From contig JAMXIF010000065.1 in the NCBI GenBank assembly GCA_028583685.1, forward strand, positions 34,667,442-34,731,441: a stretch of 64,000 nt of DNA, in the 5' to 3' direction. The position numbers and the translations under genes are program-made. This document shows positions 22,346 through 34,309 of this stretch, in pieces; within the stretch, counting starts at the first letter, position 1; each line of letters opens with the position of its first letter. Under the pieces are notes generated by a model that was given only the letters and a program-made list of their open reading frames with translations, had not been told where the DNA came from and ran no database searches. This stretch comes from Petaurus breviceps papuanus (lineage: Eukaryota > Chordata > Mammalia > Diprotodontia > Petauridae).

Positions 22346-22944
22346 CACGTATCCCCTTTTCTCCTGTGTTATTTCTACTTCTGGTAATGAAATTTCCGAC
22401 AACAAAGTGTGTCATCGAGATTGATGTATTTTCTTTGGGAAGTAAATGGTGGGGGGTGAGGCCTGCTTGGTGTTTTAGGCTGGGTTGGCTAAGGTTCCTG
22501 CTTCTGCAGTGAGATCATATGGTCTTAGATCATACAATGGGAGCTAAAAGGGACCTGGAAGGCAGAAAGTCCAAACACTGCCCCTCCCCCCAGGTCTGGA
22601 CGAGGCCAGGAGAGGTTCTTCACTCCTTGGTTCTGACTACCTCCCGCCATAGCTTCCTCACCAGCCCCCTAACGCTTCACACCAGAATGTGCCTTGGACC
22701 TGAGGAACTGCAGCCCCAGGGCTGCCCCCTTTCTAGGTGCCTGCCTGTCCCAGACAACTGTTTCAGAAAGGGCTCGGTCATGCCTCCAACAACTTTCCAC
22801 AGTCTCTGTCTCTAGTTCTGGAACCATGAACTAAAATCAACCAAACCATTTCTGTCATTGTCCCTGGATGGAATGTATCAATGCACTCCTTTATTGTCCC
22901 AATTACTTTCCAGACCAAAGTGCCCCTGCCCTAAGAGCAGTGTC
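22346..22944. other. Unique DNA with a short well-kept stretch
   Basis: 22,380-22,440 has 'gacaacaaagtgtgtcatcg' then 'agattgatgtattttctttg', CpG-containing and SOX-like, with no repeat visible. The rest is ordinary. Confidence 0.3.
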
Positions 22945-23070
22945 ACCTTGGTTAGAATGTAAGGTCCTTGAGGGCAAAGGTTAGCTTTGCTTTTATAATT
23001 CTATCCCCAGCACTAAGCACAGTGTTTAACACATAGTAAAAACTTAATTTGTGCTTCCTGATTGATTGAT
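22945..23070 (+). mobile_element. L2 3' end
   Basis: Contains 'gttagaatgtaaggtccttg', 'ctatccccagcactaagcac' and 'gtgtttaacacatagtaaaa'. Confidence 0.8.
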
Positions 23071-23089
23071 TCACATATCTACTAAATAT

Positions 23090-23335
23090 CTGGGGCAGCT
23101 AGGTGAGTCAATGGATACAGTGGTGTACCTAGAGTCAGGAAGACTCAAGTACAAATCTGGCTTCAGACATTTACTAGCTGTGTGACTCTGGGCAAGTCAC
23201 TTAACTTTGCCTCAATTTCCTCATCTGTAAAATCAGCTGGAGAAGGAAACGGCAAACCACTCCAGTATATCTTCCAAGAAAACCCCCAAAGGGGTCACAC
23301 ACCAAGAGTCGGACACAACCAAAATGACTGAACAA
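23090..23335 (+). mobile_element. CORE-SINE, Mar1-like, full length
   Basis: All family landmarks are present from 'ctggggcagctaggtgagtc' to 'ccaaaatgactgaacaaaag'. Confidence 0.9.
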
Positions 23336-23399
23336 AAGTAAGGATCCAAGATAAACTCCGGTCTTCCTGAACCAGGAATGAGGATTATGACCTGGAGTG

Positions 23400-23785
23400 C
23401 AGGCAGTACAAAGACTGTAGGTGCTATAGTGGGTTGAGACTCAACTTAGGGTCAGGAAAACAAGCTCAAATCCTGCCTCATAGATTTACTAGCTGTGTGA
23501 TCCTGGGGAAGCAGCGTTACCTCTCTGTGCCTCAGTTTCTCCCATGTAATGAAGGGATTGAACTAAATGAACTCTAGCTTTGAGTCTATAAGAATTCATG
23601 TTTTTCATAAGCCAGAACACCACACCAAAACAATTAGACCTCGAATTGGACAAATATAGAAAAAGAGCCCTGACTAGGACATCTGGCCCATTCCCCTCAT
23701 TGAGGAAACTGAGTTCAAACAGATGTATCACCTTGCCAAGTTTGCACAACTAGTAAGTGTGAGACAGGGGAGAACCCTGCTTTGA
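23400..23785. repeat. MIR (+) and MIR3-like (-)
   Basis: 23,400-23,595 has 'tagctgtgtgatcctgggga' and 'tgcctcagtttctcccatgt'. 23,660-23,785 has 'cattgaggaaactgagttca'. Confidence 0.65.
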
Positions 23786-24044
23786 GGGAGTCACTTTCTA
23801 AGGTAGGTCTGAGTCCCTCCCATTCAGACTTACCCTATCTCCCGCTTCCTTATAGCACCCAGTCCCATTCTCAGTCAAGTAGTTAGCATTCCTAGAGGTG
23901 GAGGAAAAACTTTAGTTCATACACTGACCTTGTGCTGAAAATAGCTCATTTAGCAAACAGGGGGGATGGATGCCTCTCCAAGTACATGATGTCCTTAACC
24001 AATAAGTAACTTATTCAGGGAGGAGACAGGATCTTTGAGTCAGA

Positions 24045-24245
24045 AGAAAGAGACCCTAGAATCTAGAATGTTAGAACCAAAAGATATTTTAGAACCTATA
24101 GTATTAGAGATGAGAAGGACCTCAGAACATCAAATGTTAGATCAAAGGCATTTTACATCAGAGCCAAAGTGGCTTTAGAACATAGAATGTCAGAGGTGGA
24201 GGGACCTTAGGACGCCCAGTGTCAGAGATGGAGTGCTGTAAACAT
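24045..24245 (-). repeat. Decayed 33-bp minisatellite, reverse orientation
   Basis: About six units such as 'ctttagaacatagaatgtca' followed by 'gaggtggagggaccttagga', the reverse complement of the unit at 1-330. A further piece lies at 24,540-24,615. Confidence 0.7.
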
Positions 24246-24540
24246 GGAATGCCATATCCAGAAAGTAAGAGACACAAGTAAGACAGGTGACCAATCACCA
24301 TTCCACAAATGGCAAAAATCTGGCCACACTAAATCTGTGCCTATCAAAGCTGAAAAGAAACAAAGAAATCCAGGTTTCCAAAAAGTGATCAGAAAATCGG
24401 GTAGGGATATAGCCAGTCAGTCATTTGGCATGTTTCTTGGAGCTATCAAATTAGCTTAAAGGAATAAGAAAGTCTGATTCTTATCTGTAGTCAAGTGTCT
24501 GCAAATCCTTATCTATCAGTTGCATAAACACAGGCTGTTA
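24246..24540. other. Unique insert within the minisatellite debris
   Basis: Nearly 300 bp separates two parts of the same degenerate array. An open frame at 24,244-24,459 is Lys- and Ser-rich and resembles no protein I know. Confidence 0.35.
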
Positions 24541-24614
24541 GAACTAGAGAAAACAGAAAAAACATGTCATAGTTGGATGGAACCTTAGGACACAGAACAC
24601 AAAATGTGAAGAGC

Positions 24615-25030
24615 TGAGAGGGATTTTAGATAGTGAGTCTAATTCCCTCATTTACAAACGAGGAAACTGAGGCTGAGAAAGTGACTTACCTGAGACCACA
24701 CAGCACGTTGGTGGCAGAATTGGGACTAGACCCTTGGGTCTGTGGACCTTCATTCACAGGATAGTTTTAAATTTTAAATTAAGTAAGAAAAATAAGAAAG
24801 GCTGTCAGTGGATTTCACCCCTTCTGATATTTATAAGGCTTTCTGATTCTTATCCTGGTACCATATTCAATAAGACCAGTGATAATAACCACATGATCTG
24901 GTAGCACTTGAAGCTGTTGAAGTGTTTTTATATCTATGATCTCATTTTATCCTCCCACCAAAACTGGGGAGTAATTCAGCCTATTATTATGATCTCAATT
25001 TTCCAGATAAAGAAATGAAGGTTAGGGGAA
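24615..25030 (-). repeat. MIR3-like and MIR fragments, antisense
   Basis: 24,615-24,745 has 'gaggaaactgaggctgagaa' and 'gaccacacagcacgttggtg'. 24,895-25,030 has 'ctatgatctcattttatcct' and 'tcaattttccagataaagaa'. Confidence 0.65.
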
Positions 25031-25079
25031 AGGAGGTGGGGACTTCCTGGGCTGATCAGCCCCTGTGGGTGAAAGAACC

Positions 25080-25345
25080 TGCCCTAGACTAGAGGAAAAT
25101 GAAGCTTTTGCATGACATCTCCCAGAATGATTATGGACTGATTTTTAGCTTTTGTCCAGCACATTCTCTGCATAATGAATGAAGCTCCTCACCTGTAGAA
25201 TCCACGCTCATCAGCTGAACAATTTAAGGCTTTCAATTAGATCCCCATTTCTCAGCCTGCTGGCAGGAGCAGGGAATCATGAGAGCACCTGCAAGCTGAT
25301 GATAGTAAGTGCCTTCAAAAGTGTGATTCTGGCTAGCAGCCTTCA
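25080..25345. promoter_or_regulatory. Repeat-free stretch, strong candidate conserved element
   Basis: About 265 bp with no repeat signal. It carries E-boxes (cacctg twice, cagctg), POU/homeodomain-like words (ttttgcatgac, gcataatgaatga, caattagatc) and ordinary base composition. There is no sustained open frame. It is the window's best enhancer-like stretch, by composition alone. Confidence 0.3.
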
Positions 25346-25364
25346 AATGGAACCTAAATGAAGT

Positions 25365-25680
25365 TCAAAGCAACCAATGCCCAATTAAAATACCATCTCT
25401 TCCGTGAAGCCTTCCCAGATCCTACTGCCTCCCAATCTCTTCCACATCTAATCTCCTAGTCCCTCCTTCTCTGTAGTACTTCTCATGTTACTACTGGGTG
25501 GCATAATTGTGGCACCCTAGTCTTTAGAGCCAGAAGAGACATCAGAGGCCATCTAATATGCCCCCATTTTACAGATGAGGAAAAACAAAGACTTGGTATG
25601 CTTTGCCCAAGTCACACAGGCAGTAAGTGACAGCCAGATTTCCAGTCTCTGACTTCCTACCACACCACTCTAGGAAGCAG
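25365..25680. repeat. L2 3' region (+) then MIR3-like (-)
   Basis: 25,365-25,490 has 'taccatctcttccgtgaagc' and 'cttcccagatcctactgcct', the L2 region upstream of its end. 25,515-25,680 has 'cccattttacagatgaggaa' in antisense. Confidence 0.65.
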
Positions 25681-25689
25681 AAGTTACCA

Positions 25690-25925
25690 AAGATGACTTG
25701 CCTATAGGAAAGTGCATGGAATAATTAGTGAAGAACTCTGAAGAGCAGGACTAAATGATGTCATTAAAGAAAACAGATGGAGTAGTCACATGGTAAAAGC
25801 AAGGGATGGCAGGTAGAGAGCCAGAGGACTCTCCTGGTATCTGACTGATGTTGGGTGAGATGGATGCAGGATGGGCAGGCATGGATGGGTTGGTAGTGGT
25901 ATGTATTGTTGGAAATTGATGAGAT
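25690..25925 (+). mobile_element. RTE LINE, carboxy-terminal coding remnant
   Basis: One frame reads GLNDVIKENRWSSHMVKARD, then GR, a stop and RARGLSWYLTDV. This matches the conserved RTE carboxy end 'RWAGHV.R..D.RW'. One in-frame stop replaces the Trp, and nothing else of the element is left here. Confidence 0.55.
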
Positions 25926-26569
25926 TACATATCCACCTGAGGACTGAGACTTTTATATAAGAAATGATCTAAAAATATCAACCAGGAGATGTACTGTTGG
26001 AAAAGGAAGTGAGCCCATTACATAGCAGAGTGAGAAATGGACACCTTGAAAGCCATACTGCTAGAGCTCCAGTATTGTTGGTACGTGATGTTTCTTTTGT
26101 GATGTCATCACAGTTAAGAGAGAAGTGAGTCATTTGGATCTGGCTTCCTATGGTACCTTTCCATTTTCCATCTTCCTCTTTCCTTGTGCTTTGATATTTA
26201 GGGACTCTGTCTCCAAAAGCTCTGGTTCCATCCTCGACTGGTATGCCCCCATTTCTACCCAGCAAGTTAGGGCAACTTTAGCTTTGCATTGGTATGTGCA
26301 CATGTGTATGTGGCTCTACATATGTGTATGTGTGTATGTTCATGCATGTCTTCTTAGAATTCATGTGGTGCCTTTCCTTCAGAGTTGCTCAAGGAATTTT
26401 TATAAAAACAATATTACATGAGTTCTGTAGCCTGGTGTTCCTCAGTGTGGGAGATGTAGCCCATTCCTCCCCTCCTTCCCCATTCTTAGGTTAGGTGTAA
26501 ATGCTGATTCAACTATAGAGACTAGATATTAAGATTGTAACTTGGAATGCTTGCACCCAAGTGAAAATT

Positions 26570-26618
<49 letters not shown>

Positions 26619-26935
26619 GTGGGATTTGTACAGAGGACAGTCCATCCTGAGTGTAATTGGTCTTGCCCAGGGGTTGGCACAGCTGATGGTCTTCTACTGC
26701 TCAACTTCTAAAAGAAGGAAAGATTGGCATACGAAGATAGGAGAAAGACCCTGGGGTTGGAAGCCCAGGGACTAGCAACTGATTGGCTAGACCCTAAGAA
26801 GCAGAATTGTCACCTCAAGCTGGAGTTAAGCATTCCACTCATCTGCTCCCATAACTGCAGCTGCTAGGGTGTTTCCCCTATGCCCAGTCTCACCCGCAGT
26901 GGCCAGCAGACTCCCATCACCTCTTCCTTACTCTA
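25926..26935. other. Unique DNA with a (GT)n run
   Basis: (GT)n lies at 26,572-26,616. A bZIP-like palindrome tgatgtcatca lies at about 26,100. I recognise no other repeat or exon. Confidence 0.4.
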
Positions 26936-26939
26936 AGTT

Positions 26940-28275
26940 CCAGTGATAATGAATCCAGCTGCCTAAACATAAAATATCTCCTTCCCGATCCCTATTTCCT
27001 TTTCTGTCATCCCATCGATCTCGTCTCTAACCTTTCCCAAGTCTCACTTTAGTTCTGCTCACCCCTTTCATTGTGCTCTCTGGAATTCCTGTTCTACCAT
27101 TAACACACTTCCCTTCATTGTCAACATCTTCCTTTCATACTCTTTCCATCTACTGGCACTTCCAAAGACCTAATCTCCCTCCCCTATACCCAGAATTCTT
27201 GGAAGTCCTTTTTAGTATTGATTGTACCTTCCCTCATATCCCCTGACGCACTGATATTAGAAGGGAGTCAAAATACTCCTTGTTCTCCATTGCCACTTCC
27301 AAATTCTCCCTCTTCCACCACTAAAAGTCTAGACTTGCCAAATACATCACCCAATTCAGAACCTGATAGCAATATTGACCAACCCTGAAGTTACTGTCTT
27401 TCCTTTTTCAAAGTGTTTGGTACCTGACTCACAACCTTCCTCTCTACCCTATTTTCTGTACCTTCTGTACCTTCTGTATATTTTTATATCACTCAAACAC
27501 CAAACCTCTCAGTTCCTCAATCTTCTCAACTCTCATGACCTCCTTTTCCATTTTACCTTAGCCTCATAGAAGACTGCTCACACCCTTAATCTCACCATCA
27601 ACACCAAGTGTTTTACTTTTATATAAGCAAGAATTCTGAAATTTTCCTCATCAGACCATAATCACTCATCACTTTATTTCTCCTTGTGCCTTGCTTCTCC
27701 TAAATCTGTTCATCATCACTAAGACCTCCTATCCCTCCATCCCTTAGTACTTTCCAAATCTATTATTCTTATTCTGGCTTCCCATTTTCTCTTACCTCCA
27801 TTTCCAGTTTCATTCTTATAGTTAATTAATTCAATATTATGCTATTTAAACTGTTGAATTACTTGTGCCCTTGATTTATTGCCCATCATGGCTTGCTAAG
27901 GCTCAACACTAGATTACTCCCAACATTATTCTTTCCCACTCCTACTCATACGACGATGAATGGTACTGGAGGAAATAATGAAGTTCTGAAGACTAAGTTG
28001 ACTACAAATTTGTTATTTAATCTTAGCTGGACCCTCACTGCAGCAAGGCAATGCTGTTAGAACTCCCTAACGGATATTTTATCCTACTCAGAGACTGTAC
28101 TAAACTCCTCCTCTCTCTTCATGCTTCCCATATTACCTCTTCTCAGCCGATGACCTTGCCTGATGCTATGCTGAGAAAATAGAGGTACCTCTTCTCTTCT
28201 CTGCATCTCACAACTCCTTGACACCATCCTCCATTTTCTTCTTTATTCCAGCCTCTGATGAAGTCTTTTCTCCTT
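26940..28275 (+). mobile_element. L2 element, left part
   Basis: Sense L2 body upstream of the reverse transcriptase. Landmarks: 'tggtactggaggaaataatg', 'ctggaccctcactgcagcaa', 'cagccgatgaccttgcctga' and 'cagcctctgatgaagtcttt'. Pyrimidine-rich codons are typical of the L2 sense strand. The element breaks off at about 28,275 and resumes at about 38,990. Confidence 0.65.
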
Positions 28276-28344
28276 TCTGAGGTCATTCTTTTTATATGTA
28301 ATCTTTTTTTTTTCCTTTTAGTGTTCTGTTTATTTATGTTTCAA

Positions 28345-28495
28345 TTCTCCTCATTTTGTAGATCAGCAAATGGAAGCCTAAAGAGGTTAAGCAATTTATT
28401 CAAAGTAACATATCTGGTAAGGAGCAGAGTGAGGATTCAAAGCCGGGCCCTCTGATTCCAAATCCAATTTTCTTCCTGCCGCACCATTCTCATGG
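28345..28495 (-). repeat. MIR, antisense
   Basis: Contains 'cattttgtagatcagcaaat' and 'gaggttaagcaatttattca', then 'gattcaaagccgggccctct'. Confidence 0.7.
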
Positions 28496-31346
28496 TCTAA
28501 CTGTTTAAAAGAATACCCTGGTCCTTATGTACTTGTCATTTTAATCCTTGCTCTCTTTGTTGTTGTTGTTTATTAATTTGTTTACTTTTAGTTTACAAGA
28601 TTCATTACCAAAATTTTTCTCTCCCTCCCTTCCCCCCCACCATGGTGGTATACAATCAAGTATAGGATCTGCAAATACTTTCACATTAGGCATTAGTCAG
28701 GTTATAAAGAAGGATTGTAACAGATGGAGTGAAGAATGGGAAAGAGGAAACAAAACCATACAAGAAAACGAAAAGGGCAAGTAGTTTGCTTCAATCTGGG
28801 TTCAATCGCAGTTCTTAAACATCTCTCTCCATCATGAGTCTTTTGGGTTTGACTTATGTCTCTGGATTGCTGAGAAGAGTCCAGTTTATCAAAATTGGTC
28901 ATCACACATACGTTGTGTCTGTAATTGTGTACAAATTCCTCCTGGCTCTATTCTTCTCACTCAGCATCAGTTCTATAAGCCTCTCCATGTAAATATGAAG
29001 TCCATCTGCTCCTCATTTTTTATTGCACAATAGTATTCCATAGCATGCATATACCACAACTTATTCAGCCATTCCCCAGTTGATGGGCACCCCCTTAATT
29101 TCCAATTCATTGCTACCACAAAAAGAGCTGCTATAAATATTTTTTTACATATGGGTCTTCTTCCCACTTCTATAATCTTTTTGGGATACAACCCTAGAAG
29201 TGGTATTGCTGGGTCAAAGGGTATGAAATTATTTATAGCCCTTTGGGCATAATTCCAGATTGCTTTCCAGAATGGTTGGATCAGTTCAAAACTCCACCAG
29301 CAATGCATTAGTGTTCCAATTTGCCCACATCCTCTCCAGCATTTGTCATTTTCCTGTTTTGTCATCTTGCCCAATCCAACTGGTGAGATGTGGTACCTCA
29401 GAGTTTTTTTGATTTGCATTTCTCTAATCAATAGTGATTTAGAGCATTTCTTCATGTGCTTATATATATATCTTTAATTTCTTTTTCTGAAAACTGCCTG
29501 TTCATATCCTTTGACCATTTATCAAGGGGAATGACTTATATTCTTATAGATTTGACCCAATTCTCTGTATATTTTAGAAATGAGTCCTTTATCAGAGACA
29601 TAGGTTGTAAAAATTCTTTCCTAATTTCCCACCTCCCTCTTAATCTTGGTTACATTCGCTTTGTTTGTACAGAAGCTTTTCAATTTAATGTAATCAAAAG
29701 TATCCATTTTGCATTTTATAATGCTTTATAATTCTTGTTTAGTCATAAAGTGTTTCCCTCTCCAAAAATCTGACAGGTAAACTGTTCCTTGTTTTCCAAG
29801 ATTGCTTACACTATCAACCTTTATACCTAGATTATGTACCCATTTAGACTTGATTTTGGCATATGGTGTTAGGTAATGGTCTATGCCCAGTTTCTGCCAT
29901 ACTATATTCCAGTTTTCCCAGCAGTTTTTGTCAAATAGTGAGGTCTTATCCCCAAAACTGGGGTCTTTGGGTTTATCAAACAATAGATTACTATAGTCAT
30001 TGACTGCTGAATCTCATGTGCCTAACCTATTCCATTGATCCACTACTCTATTCCTCAGCCAGTACCAAGCAGTTTTGATGACTGCTGCTTTATAATACAG
30101 ATTGAAATCTGGTACAGCTAATCCACCTTCCCTAGCATTTCTTTTCACTAATTCCCTTGATATTCTGGACCATTTATTCTTCCAAATGAATTTTGTTACT
30201 ATTTTTTCTAGCTCTATAAAGTAGTTTTTTGGTAAATTGATTGGTATGTCACTAAATGTATAGTTTAATTTAGGTAAAATTGTAATTTTTATTATATTAG
30301 CTCGACCCAGCCACGAGCAATTGATATTTTTCCAATTAGTTAGATCTGACTTAATTTGTGTGAAAAGTGTTTTCTAGTTGTGATCATACAGGTCCTGGGT
30401 TTGTTTTGACAGGTAGATTCCCAAATATTTTATAATGTCTACAGTAACTTTGAATGGGATTTCTCTTCCTATCCCTTGCTGTTGAATTTCATTGGAAATA
30501 TATAGGAATGCTGAGGATTTATATGGGTTTATTTTATATCCTGCAACTTTGCCAAATTTATTTATTGTCTCAAGTAGTTTTTTACTTGATTCTCTGGGAT
30601 TCTCTAAGTATATCATCATATCATCTGCAAAGAGTGATAGCTTGGTCTCTTCTTTGCCTAATTTGATTCCTTTGATTTCTTTTTCTTCTCTAATTGCTAC
30701 TGCTAACATTTCTAGTGCCAGATTGAATAAGAGGGGTGATAGTGGACACCCTTGTTTCACCCCTGATCTTATTAGAAATGATTCTAGCTTATCGCCATTA
30801 CATATAATATTTGCTGATGGTTTTAAATAGATGCTAACTATTATTTTAAGGAAGGCTCCATTTATTCCTATACTTTCTAATGTTTTTAATAGGAATGGAT
30901 GTTGTTTTGTCAAAAGCCTTTTCTGCATCTATTGAGATAATCATGTGGTTTCTGCTAGTTTTATTGTTGATATGATCAATTATACTGATGGTGTTTCTAA
31001 TATTACACCATCCTTGCATTTCTGGAATAAATCCTACCTGATCAAAGTGTATTATTCTTGAGATAAGTTTCTGTAGTCTTTTTGCTAATATTTTATTTAA
31101 AATTTTTGCATCTATATTCATGAGGGAGATTGGTCTATAATTTTCTTTCTCTGTTTTATCTCTTCCTGATTTAGGTATCAGTACCATATTTGTGTCATAA
31201 AAAGAATTTGGTACTACTCCTTCTTCACAAATTTTCCCAAATAGTTTGTAGAGTATTGGAATCCATTGTTCTTTAAATATTTGATAGAATTCACTAGTAA
31301 ATCCATCTGTCACTGGAGATTTTTTCCTAGGGAGTTGACTTATGGC

Positions 31347-32562
31347 TGTGATAGTAATGGCAATTAAAGATTCCCCTGTATTGGCTTGGTTTTCAAATTG
31401 ATTGTGTTAAAACCCAGAGTTTGTTAATCCCACCTGTGGGATGGGCTTGTTGATGTGAAAAGAAAGTCCTGAACTGGGAGGAGCTGGTGATGTAGATTTG
31501 GAGAGACACTAGAGAGAGGCGGAAGATCTTTTTGGAAGCAGCACCTCGTGGAGAGAGAGAGACTAAGAGAATTGCTGGTGGCCGCTTTGAATTGCCCTGG
31601 ACTTTTGAGACCTGCCCCCTGAGCTGCCAAGGACTGAGGAGACATGGCTGTTTTGCTGGTACTTTGTCTGTCTGTTTTGATGTTGTTTTGCCAGATTTGT
31701 CCACTGGTGAAAGACAGTCCTTTTGTTGAAGAAGTCCTGGAACCTGGCTGTTTGCTAAGAAGCTCTGAGACTGTCCTGCAGACAGAGAGTGAATACTGTC
31801 CACTGGTGAGGGACAGTGCTGTTGTTGCAGGGGTCTGGAGACTGTCCTGCAGACAGAATGAATACTGTCCACTGGTGAAGGACAGTGCTGTTGTTGCAGG
31901 GGTCTGGAGACTGTCCTGCAGACAGAGTGAATACTGTCCACTGGTGAAGGACAGTGCTGTTGTTGCAGGGGTCTGGGAGCCTTTCTGTTGGTTCAGAAGC
32001 CCTGAAGAAGGATTTTCTTGTTGTATGTTTACAGAAATCCTGGGAGAGGGCTTTGCTAATGTGTTCAGGGGTTCTAGGACTGTTCTACAGACAGAGGATA
32101 AATTCATGAAGGGACTGGCAATGTATCTTATGGCCTTGCTAAGCCTTGTCTCCCCAGGAACTAAGATTGCTGAGAACTTGCCTCGTGTCAAGATGAAGAA
32201 AAGACCTCCATTTGGGTATTAAGTGCTGTGTTTAAACTTGATGTAACTCTGGGGTAGATTCAATTGTGATCCAGGGGTGGGGAACTTTTGACCTTATTGT
32301 GCTCTGTGATTGACAAATGAAGGTATAGCCTAGGGGTGGAGAAGTATTTAGAACAGGGACTTTGTAATTGACTGAATGATTGGAAGGTCCTGGGGTGGGG
32401 TAGTACTTGGAGATTATTTAATCACACTTAGTAAATGCTGTATTTGGAATGATGTCATGTTTTGACCTTCTCTGTTCTTGGTTTGCCACTGAATAAAATG
32501 GAGAGCACCTATGCTGGTATTCTGAACCTTGGGAAGTTGCCTTTGCTTGGCATTACATTACA
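31347..32562 (+). mobile_element. Solo LTR of an endogenous retrovirus, 1216 bp
   Basis: Fossil LTR inside L1 ORF2. It starts TGTGATAGTAATG and ends CATTACATTACA, imperfect inverted ends. It is flanked by a perfect 5-bp target duplication ATGGC (31,342-31,346 and 32,563-32,567). A polyadenylation signal AATAAA lies at 32,492, about 65 bp before the end, so it points right. It holds about three copies of a 70-bp repeat at 31,771-31,976. No internal viral region is present. Confidence 0.85.
31771..31976 (+). repeat. 70-bp tandem repeat within the LTR
   Basis: Three copies start at 31,771, 31,842 and 31,911 (spacing 71 and 69 bp), each beginning ctgtcctgcagacag. A weaker partial copy precedes them from about 31,690. 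Tandem repeats of this size are common in the U3 part of retroviral LTRs, where they often act as enhancers. Confidence 0.9.
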
Positions 32563-34260
32563 ATGGCTTGTTCAATTTCTTTTTCTGAGATGGGGCTATT
32601 TAAGTAATTTACTTCCTCTTCAGTTAATCTGGGCAACTTGTATTTTTGTAAATATTCATCCATTTCCCTAAGATTGTCAAATTTATGTGCATACAATTGG
32701 GAAAAATAATTCCTAATTATTGTTTTGGTTTCCTCTTCATTGGAGGTAGATTCACCCTTTTCATTTTTGATACTCATAATTTGGTTTTCTTCTTTCTTTT
32801 TTATCATATTGACTAAGGTTCTATCAATTTTATTGTTTTTTTTTCCCATAAAACCAGCTCTTAGTTTTATTTGTTAGTTCAATAGTTTTCTTAATTTCAA
32901 TTATATTAATCTCTCCTTTGGTTTTCAATATTTCTAATTTAGTATTTAATTGGGGATTTGGAATTTGTTCTTTTTTTAGGTTTTTCAATTCTACACCCAA
33001 TTCATTGACCTCCCTTTTCTCTAATTTAATCATGTATGCACTCAGGGATATAAAACTTCCCCTAAGAACTGCCTTTAATGAATCCCACACATTTTGGTAT
33101 GTTGTCTCTTTATTATCATTCTCTTGAATGAAATTACTGATTGTTTCTATAATTTCTTGTTTGACCCACTCATTCTTTAGGCTTAAATTGTTTAATTTCC
33201 AATTAGTTTTTAGTCCGTCTTTCCATGGCCATTTATTACATATAATTTTTGTTGCATCATGATCTGAGAAAGATGCATTTAATATTTCTGCCTTACTGCA
33301 CAGAATTATGAGGTTTTTATGCCCTAGAACATGGTCAATTTTTGAGCATATGCCATGAACCACTGAGAAGAAAGTATATTCCTTTTTATCCCCATTCAGT
33401 TTTCTCCAGAGATCTGTCATACCTACCCTCTCTAAAATTCTGTTCACCTCCTTAACTTCTTTCTTGTTTATTTTGAGGTTAGATTTATCAAGTTCAGAGA
33501 GGGGGAGATTAAGGTCTCCCACTAGTATAGTTTTGCTATCTATTTCTTCCTCTAATTCCTTTACCTTCTCCTCTAGGAATTTGGATGCTATACCACTTGG
33601 TGCATATATGTTAAGTAATGATATTGCTTCATTCTTGATGGTGCCTTTTAGCAGGATATAGTTTCCTTCCTTATCTCTTTTAATTAGATCAGTTTTTGCT
33701 TTTGCTTTATCTGAGATAAGGATTGCTACCCCTGCTTTTTTTTTTACTTTAGCTGAGGCATGATATATTTTACTCCAGCCTTTTACCTTTACACTGTGTG
33801 TATCCCTGTTTCAGATGTATTTCTTGTAAACAGCATATTGTAGGATTATGGTTTTTAATCCATTCTGCTATCCATCTCCGTTTTATGGGAAAGTTCATTC
33901 TGTTCACATTTACAGTTATGATTATTATCTGTTTTTTTTCTCCATCCTATTCCCTTCCCTGTTAATGCTTATATTTTTTTCTCCCCTTCTCCCTTCCCAT
34001 CCTTAATAGTCTTCCTTTTGACCACTGCCTCCCTCAGTATTCCCTTATAAGCCCCCTTCCCTTTTCCTCCCCTTTCCTCTTACTTGTTTCCTCCCTACTA
34101 ACCCCCCCTTTTGTTGCCTTTTCCCCCTCCTACTGCCTGTAGGATATTTTTATACTTAATGAAGTATATTATTTCTTCTTTGCACCAAGAGTGACAGGAA
34201 CAAATCTCATGAGAAGCTCCTCACTTGCCTATAAACAGTTTGCTCTTATTAAATAACAGG

Positions 34261-34292
34261 ATGTGTGTGTGTGTGTGTGTGTATGTGTGTGT
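34261..34292 (+). repeat. (GT)n in the L1 inter-ORF spacer
   Basis: Short GT run on the + strand. Confidence 0.9.
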
Positions 34293-34309
34293 TTTCCTTG
34301 TTTACCTTT

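Larger units (their letters stand above)
28976..33930 (-). pseudogene. L1 ORF2 (endonuclease, reverse transcriptase), broken
   Basis: In L1 this protein nicks target DNA and copies the element RNA. The endonuclease lies at about 33,930-33,190, with MGDLNLPLSE near 33,522 and FSDHDATK near 33,270. The reverse transcriptase lies at about 31,313-30,374, with GCPLSPLLFN and FADDMMIYLEN near 30,630. The carboxy end at 29,455-28,973 has [16 protein letters not shown]; the last Cys of the usual CX3CX7HX4C pattern is Phe. Frames shift at an A run near 32,835 and near 30,905, and other breaks occur. A 1.2-kb LTR sits between EIEQA and [10 protein letters not shown]. Confidence 0.9.

Noticed and set aside
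31424-32222. Open frames of about 190-255 codons on both strands of the 1.2-kb LTR
   Set aside because: They come from a 70-bp tandem repeat lacking stops in several frames. Openness on both strands argues against a gene, and I see no known domain.
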